Below, one piece after another: positions 19,951 to 28,698 of a stretch of DNA of 64,000 nt. The notes under the pieces are model-generated. The model saw only the letters and a list, made by a program, of their open reading frames with translations, was not told the origin of the DNA and did no database searches. This DNA is from Hydractinia symbiolongicarpus (lineage: Eukaryota; Cnidaria; Hydrozoa; Anthoathecata; Hydractiniidae). Position 1 is the first letter of the stretch; every line of letters starts with the position of its first letter. Location: positions 20,333,650 through 20,397,649 of the forward strand of contig NC_079887.1 in NCBI RefSeq assembly GCF_029227915.1, given 5' to 3'. The translations under genes and the position numbers were made by a program.

Positions 19951-20550
19951 TTAATCATCATCCTCATCATCGTCGGAGTCATCATCCTCATCATCGCCGG
20001 AGTCATCATTCAATGGATGAAGGCGCGTATAATCATAAGGATGAAGGGTGTAGAATGGGTAGCCATAGACGATTCCCTTGATAACATTTGGCTCGCTATC
20101 AAAGTCGATGATGTCAATCAATGCTCTGTCCTCTATATGGAATTTGAGTATTTCGCTAATTTTCTCCAAGTCTGCGAGATCCGAGAGCCTCAAGTCCTTA
20201 TCCCTAATGATCTTGCAGCGGAACATGCCCCACTTGTTCACCCTCGCATCTACAATATGCAGGCCGAGGCCTTCAATATCATCCTCGAGATCCTCATCTA
20301 TATATTCCGCCAGGGTTGTAGCCCACGGCTTTTCACCAGAAACTACTCTATCTAGAAGGTCGTAATTATCTGGATATTCAAAACCTTCATTGTATGGCCC
20401 ATTCCTAAATCTAAAATTTTCAAGGCAAGTAGAGCAATAACCTGTAGTTGATCCCGCCTAGATGCAGCATCTCAGCACAGGTATCTTAATATCATAAGAG
20501 TTTCTAAGTTGCAGGCTCTGTACATAGTCTTCCATCTTTTTCTTTGACAT
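19951..20550 (-). pseudogene. Unknown acidic-tailed protein of the virus-like element, one in-frame TAG
   Basis: One minus-strand frame of 200 codons from ATG 20548-20550 to the stop at 19951, interrupted by a single TAG at 20458-20460. Four cysteines near the break (CC before it, GYCSTC after it) could form a zinc site. The middle is a mixed acidic region (LAEYIDEDLEDDIEGLGLHI, ISEILKFHIEDRALIDIIDF) and the tail is an almost pure Asp/Glu run of 20 residues. No domain recognised. The acidic tail and Cys cluster would fit a regulator or a DNA-mimic protein, but nothing proves it. Confidence 0.45.
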
Positions 20551-20602
20551 TCCATACCCTTTAAAATACAGCCGAAGTGGTCAAGCAGCATTTATCAGGC
20601 GT

Positions 20603-20632
20603 GTTTTTGTGGCTCATAAGAGCTACAAAAAC
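20603..20632. terminator. Palindrome after gene end, hairpin 6
   Basis: gtttttgtggctc (20603-20615) pairs with 20620-20632 with one G-T pair around the loop ataa. It lies 7 bases beyond the 3' end of the minus gene ending at 20639 and before the next minus gene (start 20550). Confidence 0.65.
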
Positions 20633-20638
20633 TGTGAC

Positions 20639-20940
20639 TTAATCTTCTAACGCTGGGACACCTAGATCGTACAAGTCGTCTCGACCTAGGTCGACAAGCT
20701 TGAAGTGGCCATATCTCCGCTCCACATGACCTTTCTCCTCCAATTTGTATAAGGTGTACATACAGTTGGGATTATCAATGACGACAATCTCTTCAGAGTT
20801 TGGGAACGTCCTCTTGAACCATTCCCTTTGGGTGGGAATATCGCATCTTTTAACACTTGCACGGTAGTAAGGGAATTGATGGCACGTATGTATCTCCAAC
20901 AGTTACATTCTCCACAGAGTCGACAGAATTTTGGAAAATA
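20639..20940 (-). pseudogene. Partial unknown gene at the right side of the virus-like element
   Basis: The minus frame ending at 20639 reads WFKRTFPNSEEIVVIDNPNC, LYKLEEKGHVERRYGHFKLV and GRDDLYDLGVPALED. This looks like a genuine C-terminal coding sequence with a helix-turn-helix-like LYKLEEKGHVERR segment. Upstream, coding quality moves to another frame (KFCRLCGECNCWRYI, four close cysteines), so there is a frameshift near 20890. Coding quality ends about 20940. Nothing further is seen to the 21.5-kb repeat, so the 5' end of this gene and the right terminus of the element may be deleted. Confidence 0.4.
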
Positions 20941-21485
20941 TACTTTCTTTGGAATAGTATTTCTTTTCCTGGAAGTGACAAAAAGTGCTAACTTTAAAAC
21001 TATATCCATGTAGCCTATATTTTGCCAAAATAAAACAAAAAAGATATTAGAGGGAAGGCACATATGCTCATTACAATACATAAGGTAAACACGAAATAGA
21101 TAAACACAGAAAAGGTACCAAAAAACAGAAAAACGATGATGTATTTTTACATACCTTTGTACATGACATAGTATTGATACAGTCGAAGGCATTACTGATA
21201 TTTTTACCACCAAAATTATAAGAGAAATGAATTGACTTACCATAGATTACTTTCATTTGACTTTCATTTTCCAAATGTATTCTTTGGGGTAAATTGCAAA
21301 TGAATTACAGAAGCCAACAATGTTTTTAACAAATTTAGTGACCACAAACAACGGAAATTAAAAACAAACAAAAAAATTCTATCACTTTTTATAAACCATT
21401 TTCTTTCATCGTGGAAATGTGTTTGCATGGTTACGACATAATTCTTAGATAATATACGGTAATTATACCCAACCAATCAAGTGCA
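20941..21485. other. No gene seen
   Basis: AT-rich stretch between the last recognisable gene of the virus-like element and the inverted-repeat copy at 21486. Short minus ORFs only, with no domains. Confidence 0.5.
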
Positions 21486-21590
21486 AAATTCCGGCCTACG
21501 ATTCCAGTGTCTTTTGGTCTCACCGTTCAGTAAAAAAAAGGGACAAAAGGTGCTGGAGACGAGTTTGGGCTAAACTTAATTTACCTGATG
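21486..21590. repeat. About 100-bp repeat, inverted partner at 10603-10707
   Basis: Shares cctacgattccagtgtcttt, the ccgttcagtaaaaaaa tract and gacgagtttg with the reverse complement of 10603-10707. It lies about 100 bases downstream of the TLCD gene 1 stop codon. Confidence 0.7.
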
Positions 21591-21690
21591 CATAAAAAGA
21601 TGTATTTGAAAATTTCGGTGCATATTATATTAACAGTCAAGTCAGAACAGAAAGAGAACACATACAGTCAAGACAAAACACAAAATATTG

Positions 21691-24600
21691 TTACGTAACA
21701 AGTTTGTCATCACAAACACATGCTTTTGCATAATCAGTTTGGTAAATTCTGTACATAATCCCAATGTTTGTACCAATCATAACTGTGAAACATATTGTGC
21801 CTAAAACCGCGGGGAAACCCGTTATTTTATCGTCTCCATAGAAACCATAACAAAGCACAAATGAAAATATTCCGCGGAACAGAATTGTGGTGAAGGCATT
21901 GCAGTGAATATTCATTCTTGTTATTGCTGGATACTGTACGGTAATCATTCGAAGTAGGCGCCTTAAATGAAGATTGACTGTGTTGATTTCGAGCGCAAGC
22001 GCACACAAAAGGTAACCATAGTAACCATAAAAATGAGCAAGTAACAATGCGGCTGAAATCTAGAGCAACATAAAGCCAATAGGGTATTACTGTGGTTTAC
22101 AAAATTATATATATATATTCTTTACATTTTTGCTTACCATAATATTCCAACCTGTATTCCAGGTCTCTTTGTGTCTTTTTATAACCAAATGAGAAAAAAC
22201 ACTTTCCTCCTGTTCCACGTTAGGAAAAGAAATTTTCGCTGAATTAATTTTCGTGAATTTGACTCCATTTCGCGAAATTACAATTCGCAAAATTAAACTA
22301 CAGCTGGCAATTTGCAAAAATATCTTCAGCGAAATTTAGGTGAAATTTCGTGAATTTTTAAAATAAATATTAAGATAAATATATTCTTTTGCAAATCAAA
22401 AGCTCTTATTAGCAATAAGAAGTAAAAGTTTATAAAAATAATATAGGTTTTGAAAAATTTCACGGATAGATAATTTTTTGACGGATTAATAATCATGGGA
22501 CTGCATTTAAAGTCTCAATTAACCAAAATTAATATTTGCCTAATCGCGAAAATATCTTTCGTGAAATTTGCTTTCCATTCGAAAATATCTTTCGCGAAAA
22601 ATAATATTTTCGGAAACACCATCCTCGAAAAGATATTTCGCAAAGATTTCTGGTCACGAAAATTTCTTATCTAAGGTATTTCTTAAGTAATAGGCATCTA
22701 CATTTGTGAAGAGGCTGCTAAAAACGAAAGAGAAAATTTCTTTCGGCGAAAATATCATCCCTAAAGGTATTATAACTTTAATGTCTACCCTAAAAACATT
22801 TTAATTACGGAGTTTCATACCGCGCAGGTCTCGGCACTAGCAAATCGCTTTGTAGAGACGAATTTTTGGCTTGTTTTCTTTTGTCTTGATAGCCAAAATA
22901 TATTTCATGCTCAGTTTTTCATAGCTATTCTACAATCCTGCCTGGTGTTTGTTCAACTAATTTCTGCTTTTAACTGATGTTTTACCTTTAACACATTTAA
23001 ATGGTGCTGCCAGCCCTCTTTGTGATAAATTGACATGAATAAAATACTACAAGAAAAGAAAACTTACAAATATTGAGTTTTACAGAGGCAAGAGAGGACA
23101 TTGTTGATTATCATACGTTGAGTTTTAAGGAAAAAAGTACTGGTTGAAAAACAAACACTATTTTTATCATTATCAGTGCACTATGGCGAGATGAAATAAA
23201 AAAAATATAGTAAGCTAACAAGTTTGACATGGATAACATGTTAGAGCATTAGTGAAGAATTTATTTACAAAGTATAGCTAGGTATATAAAAAAGCGCATG
23301 AAATCGATCAAAAAAAATACAAACTTAAACGATATTATAATTACTTGCTTTTTGTCGTCAAAACATTCACCAACTGCTTACCTTAACTTTACTTCTGAAG
23401 TTTACTTTTTGTTAGAAATTAATATTGTATACTACCTTATTGGTATAAAATTTGAGGCGTACTAATTTCAACGCACACCACTTTTATCGCGAATTCGCGC
23501 GTACTAATTTTGGCGCACAAATGTTGCTGACGTCATTATTATAGGTATTTTGATAATGAGCTACATTATTTTTGCTGTGCCAGTAGCTAGCTATATAAAT
23601 CTCACGTAGTATGCTAGCAATGCTATATAATGAAAATTATTCCAGCATGTTTGATCAGCATGTAAAATCCCTACAAGCGCTTCGCTAGTACCGAGACCTG
23701 CGTGGTATTAAAACAGTTGAAAAATCTGTTAATAAATTAATAATGACATACAGCTACGTGATGACTCAACACTTCCCACTGTCGAAATTGATCGTGCCAA
23801 ACAATATCAACAAAATCGTACGTAAAATATCCTAATCGGAAAGAATTATAAATGTTAGCAACTGCTATCCCTCAACGCTAGCCAGCCATCAATGCTATTC
23901 AGCCATCAACGCTAGCCAGTCATCAATGCTATTCAGCCATCAACGCTAGCCAGCCATCAATGCTATTCAGCCATCAACGCTAGCCAGCCATCAATGCTAT
24001 TCAGCCATCAACGCTAGCCAGTCATCAATGCTATTCAGCCATCAACGCTAGCCAGTCATCAATGCTATTCAGCCATCAACGCTAGCCAGTCATCAATGCT
24101 ATTCAGCCATCAACGCTAGCCAGCCATCAATGCTATTCAGCCATCAACGCTAGCCAGCCATCAATGCTATTCAGCCATCAACGCTAGCCAGCCATCAATG
24201 CTATTCAGCCATCAACGCTAGCCAGTCATCAATGCTATTCAGCCATCAACGCTAGCCAGTCATCAATGCTATTTAGCCATCAACGCTAGCCAGTCATCAA
24301 TGCTATTCAGCCATCAACGCTAGCCAGCCATCAATGCTATTCAGCCATCAACGCTAGCCAGCCATCAATGCTATTCAGCCATCAACGCTAGCCAGCCATC
24401 AATGCTATTCAGCCATCAACGCTAGCCAGCCATCAATGCTATTCAGCCATCAACGCTAGCCAGTCATCAATGGTAGCAGTCATCAATGATTGCCAGCCAT
24501 TAACGCTAGCCAGTCATCAATGGTAGCAGTCATCAATGATAGCCAGCCATCAATGGTAGCCAGTTTTCAACGCTAGCTAGCTATCAATGGTAGCCAGCCA

Positions 24601-27600
24601 TTAATGGTAACCAGCTATCATCGCTAGCCAGTCATCAATGCTAGCCAGCCATCAACGCTAGCCAGCCATTAATTGTAGCCCGTCACTAACGTTAGCTACT
24701 CGTCAATGCTAGCCAACCATCAAGGCTAGCTAGCCGTTAATGCTAATCAGCGTTTTTTAAAAGTACCTTATTTTGATGCAAATATTTTTTTCTGAAATAG
24801 ATCTTCTTCGAAAATATCCCTTCATGCGACAATTTTCGTGCATTTCACGGGTACCTTGTCGGTTAAAAATAGATTTCGGAAAAATATACAAAACCTGGTT
24901 TAAATTTATAGTTTACGGCCGTTAAAGAGAATTAGATGTCTGCAAAATATTTAAACATTTCTCAGGAATTTATTCTCAATGATCAGTGGACTATTAACGG
25001 AATGAATTTTTAAAATCCGCGAAATTTAATTCCCAAATGTACTTGATTCCCTAACAAGCAATACGTATGTAAAAACGTTTATCAAAAAGTTGTTGTAAAA
25101 ACTTACCAGTAGATGCTGGGATAGTTATTGTTGCTAGGTAACAGTCATAATGTTTAAATGTTTTGGTGAAATTCATGAGTAATTCTGGATTTTCTATAAA
25201 ACTAAGAAAATACTTCATGATATCATTAGACTATGTTGATATCTATAAATTAAAAGTACACTATATTTTAAATGTGAACAGCCAGCGATAGGGTTACCGT
25301 AAAGATCCGATCAAGCGCCCAGCATTTTTTAACGCCTTCCTCGAATAAGCGCCCAGGTAAATTTCTTACAGTTCAATAACGCCCAGCACTTATTAAGCGC
25401 CTTGCCCGAATAAGCGCTCACCTGATAAAAGGGGGCGCTTAATCAAAAAATACCTTGAGAAACTGGGCGCTTCTTTGAAAATTTTACTTTCTTATATCGA
25501 GAATAAAAAAACACATGTTTTGAACCTCTTTTCTATATTACATAAATAGGAAACTTCGTATACAATCCTTTCTAAAACTTCTTAACTTCATTTTGGTACA
25601 TCTGTTGTTCCGTTTTATTTGTTGGGAAAAAAAACAGAATTGAAAATACCGTTGTCTTTAATTTGTACAAAATTAGGAAAAATTTATAAGCGCCCAGCAT
25701 TTTTTAAGCTTACGTCTTTATTAGTACTAGTCCTGCGGGCTAGTAAAAATTTTCGAGGGGTAAAATATTTGTCATTTCGAGAAAATTTAGTAGCTTTATA
25801 TCTATTTCTGAAAATTCTTGTTTAGGCTTTTTCCCCGCTTATTTTTCTGTTAGACGGTAAAAACACATCAAATTGAAACAAAAAGTCAGTATTTTATTAC
25901 AGTTTTCGACAGACTAAAGTATTCATTGGATAAAATTTTTGGCAGCCGTGAAAAATTTCGTCACCTTATTTTAGGGTTATTTTTCTCCGATAATAACTGT
26001 AGCTAATTAGATGAAACGGTGCTTGGCGCTATGCAACCTCGATCTCAGGACCTGTAGCGTTTTTTGATGTAAGGATGAAACGCGTACGAGGTCCTGGTAC
26101 AACAGACTTAACCTATGAGATGGCGTGTATGGCTTTTTGAAATTATGTGAAAAAGATATTGGTGATTAGTATTGGTCATATAGCTATATAAATATAATGT
26201 ACAAACAAGGTGGTAAAGCAGTAAGCCTAATCAATAACACAAGCTTTGACAATTTTTGATTCCTATTGTTATTAAATTCCTTTCTCTCTCACTCAAAATT
26301 GCTTCTGGATGGCAAAGTCACAATGACCATCAAATACAAATAATGGCAAAACATCTTCTATTTTTTCGTTAAGACAGAGTTTCTTAAACAACACCTGTAC
26401 AGCATTTTCCTCAAGATTTAAGTCACGTAAAATGTAGCAAGTACTACAATGGCAAACACCTCTTTACAGTTGAAGTTGTCGTTCATTTTCTTTATTGAAA
26501 AAAGAAAAAAAACAGAGTGAATTTAATAAGGCTTTGACCATGGATGTTATTTCATTTTCTGAAGAAATAATTAGTCTCGTGACATGAAAATTTCGTATGG
26601 TATTGCCGTAACCCTGCTTAAAATATATGTAAAAGAATTGAAACTTTTTTTATATATAAAAAATATTTCACCAAAACTTATTTCACTTTGCATCATGATC
26701 AGAGTCTTCTTAATTTATAACAGTTTACTTCTCTTTTTCAATTCTCAATAGTGAGTTGTAACAAAGGAGAGATTTATTTAAACAATGGCTAACGAAACTG
26801 TGAGCTCGTGCATCAAACATTTTTTGTCTTTGTTTCTGATGACATCTGGTAGCTAACAGTTGAAAAATTAAAGATTTCCATATTCTATAGGGAACAGTCC
26901 AATGACGTTCTGTCCTCATACTGTTCACTCTAAGCATTTGACTTGTAAAGGTCAAGAAAATTTCGCCTCTCTGAAGATCTCTGAATGTTCTCCAACATTG
27001 CCAAGTGGTCCATCCTTTCATCTTTATTATTTTATAATACCTCCATGATATTATCTATAAGAGTCGTAGCTTATACCATTTCTATCATACACCACAGATT
27101 GACTAGAAAGCCACTAAGGGTTATATTTATTCTGAAATTTTAAGGTATAGCTTCTAGGTACAAAAGGAGTAGCTTCTAGCTACAAAAAATCCAGTAAAAC
27201 GCTCTCACAAACTCCCGCCACTAAAACACCATCTTTGATCGAAAACATCAAGCATACATTACTTTTCTCTGCGTTCTTAATTTTGGGTGGATTTCAATTC
27301 TATTGCACCAGGGCCTCGTACGTGTTTCATCCTTATATCAAAAACGCCACAGAACCTGGGATCGAGGTTGGGTGCTATATGGCTTGTTTTAATTTTACAA
27401 GACACGTCCAATTATAAACGAACTCCGGAGAAACCGCTTGACATTTTTGGACTATGTCCGCACAATCAAACGCAGAAGAATTAACAAAGTGAATTAAATA
27501 CAGAAGAATAAACAACAAAAAGCAAAAACGTGAACTTTTAAATTTACTTACGAAGCCGCGACCATAACAGATGTCACGATGGAATGCATCAACGAACATA

Positions 27601-27736
27601 AAGTATTTCGCCATGTCCAAATTTTTTGACGATCTTTACTCTTTAAATACTTTAAATTTGTAAATTTTTTAATTAAAATGCTCAGGATAACATATGATAT
27701 AATATTTAAAACGTAAACATCGAGAAAGGCTACCAT
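21691..27736 (-). CDS. TLC-domain membrane protein, TLCD1/2-like, copy 1
   Basis: Four coding exons on the minus strand: 27736..27552, 25201..25107, 23831..23752 and 22059..21691. Donors are GTAAGT, GTAAGT and GTATGT, and acceptors TTCTTAG, GATTAG and CTCTAG. Lengths 185+95+80+369 = 729 bases, 242 residues, all phases consistent. Multi-pass membrane protein with the TLC landmarks: WRNTLCSLMHS (start of TLC), GYFTYDFVDIVWHDQ, WEVLSHHVA (conserved His pair) and LALEINTVNLHLRRLLRM. Known of the family: TLCD1/2 act in plasma or ER membranes to limit long-chain polyunsaturated phospholipids and so membrane fluidity. Exon 3 is squeezed between a MITE and a satellite array. A tandem paralogue follows at 28699-32807. 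No broken frame is visible. Confidence 0.85.
22200..22700. repeat. Repeat-rich stretch with ttcgcgaaa words
   Basis: Intron 3 of TLCD gene 1. Many variants of aatttcgcgaa and gaaaatatctttcg(c/t)g in both orientations, giving internal inverted repeats. Probably an old non-autonomous DNA transposon, but the ends are not clear. Confidence 0.45.
22817..23708. mobile_element. MITE-like element with about 38-bp terminal inverted repeats
   Basis: The left end (ataccgcgcaggtctcggca from 22817) and the reverse complement of 23671-23708 (ataccacgcaggtctcggta) agree at about 33 of 39 positions. The interior, about 0.8 kb, is AT-rich without coding capacity. It lies in intron 3 of TLCD gene 1, 43 bases from exon 3. 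TTAA-like bases adjoin both ends, so the target may be TTAA. This is not proven. Confidence 0.65.
23872..24750. repeat. Satellite array, 17-bp monomers in 34-bp dimers
   Basis: About 17 copies of a 34-bp unit (gccatcaacgctagccag + tcatcaatgctattca) run from about 23872 to 24465, almost uniform. From 24470 to 24750 the array breaks into diverged single 17-bp monomers (gccagccatcaatggta types). It lies in intron 2 of TLCD gene 1, about 40 bases from exon 3. Confidence 0.95.
25202..27551. other. Intron 1 of TLCD gene 1, repeat remnants
   Basis: No exon of the TLCD gene is needed here. Minus ORF 26725-27021 has no recognisable domain. The segment 26511-26735 shares several words with 35611-35705 (cagagtgaatttaataagg, cttcttaatt), marking a dispersed repeat. 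A short stretch near 25300-25460 repeats aagcgccca words. Confidence 0.5.
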
Positions 27737-28189
27737 TTTGAATTCTGAGCATCGATCGTGGCGGGAAATGATATTTTAAAAGTGTAATCTTGCAATTATG
27801 TGAATAAAATTACGCACTAATTGTGTGAAAAATGTTTTTTTAATGATCATAATTATAGTAAAACAGATGCTACACGATAACTAAGTTATTAAGAACAAAA
27901 GACAAATTCGTTGATGCCTCATTTTAAAGACATGACAATATGACAGTCGTTGACACATCGAACATAAATAATGTCTCATTGATGACGGGAGCGTTACCAC
28001 AAAAGCAAATTATAAAAAAAATAATTACGCAATCAGACGTACATAACTCTGTTTTGTGGGAAAAAAAATTGATTTTGTAGAAATATATATTTTATCATTT
28101 TATATCACGGATAAGATGACAGTAATCCTTTGAACATAAGGAATATAATAGCCAATGAAACAATAAAAATTTGGATCGGTGTCACCTAT

Positions 28190-28245
28190 AATATTGATCC
28201 AATACCGGTGTAACCCTGAATATTGATCCAATACCGGTGTTACAA
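28190..28245. repeat. Short tandem duplication (ttgatccaataccggtgt)
   Basis: Two copies of atattgatccaataccggtg about 31 bases apart, between the two TLCD genes. Confidence 0.75.
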
Positions 28246-28698
28246 AGTCGTTATTGTATTGGCTAAAAAATAAACGCAAAGGCGAAATCAGTATACACAA
28301 AACTATATATTACTATTAAAAACTTTAAGAAAATACGCTTATGCGACGTGATTGGTTTTTTGGGCGATACATGATGGATCCATAAACGTAAGTGACGAAT
28401 AAAGGAGGAAAACATTCGAAATGAAGAATGCACAACGCTACAATCACACTAAATTACTTTGTTCTGGAATCGTTGCTTTCTTTGGGATCAGGAGCAATTT
28501 CAGATTGCCTGAGAGATTAAATTGTTTGCTGAAGAAAATATGCTAAATTAAAGTTTGGGAATACACGACAATTTTTCCACCATCAATTCATTCTTTTTTT
28601 TTTCCGCGTTTTTTGTAACGTACATAAAATTCGAATCACAATGCTGATCCATCGATTACAACTAGCTTCATTATAGATAAGATATTATAGACTTTCAT

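Larger units (their letters stand above)
12376..20940. mobile_element. Decayed Polinton/Maverick-like virus-derived element
   Basis: A compact, intron-free block of at least twelve genes on both strands, clearly more GC-rich by eye than its surroundings. Diagnostic genes are a double-jelly-roll-type major capsid gene (17355-18410), a minor-capsid/fibre-like gene (14235-15167) and an rve-type DD35E integrase (18891-19881). Most genes carry stops or frameshifts. I find no PolB, no packaging ATPase P-loop and no adenain-like protease between the borders. So this is either a deletion derivative of a Polinton or adintovirus-like element or a different capsid-plus-integrase lineage. The exact termini are not resolved. 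Confidence 0.75.

Noticed and set aside
12376-20940. Complete, active Polinton
   Set aside because: Capsid, integrase, minor-capsid and membrane genes all contain stops or frameshifts, and no PolB, ATPase or protease is seen.
23872-24750. CRISPR-like array
   Set aside because: Regular spacing, but the units are contiguous 17/34-bp tandem repeats without unique spacers, in a eukaryotic intron.
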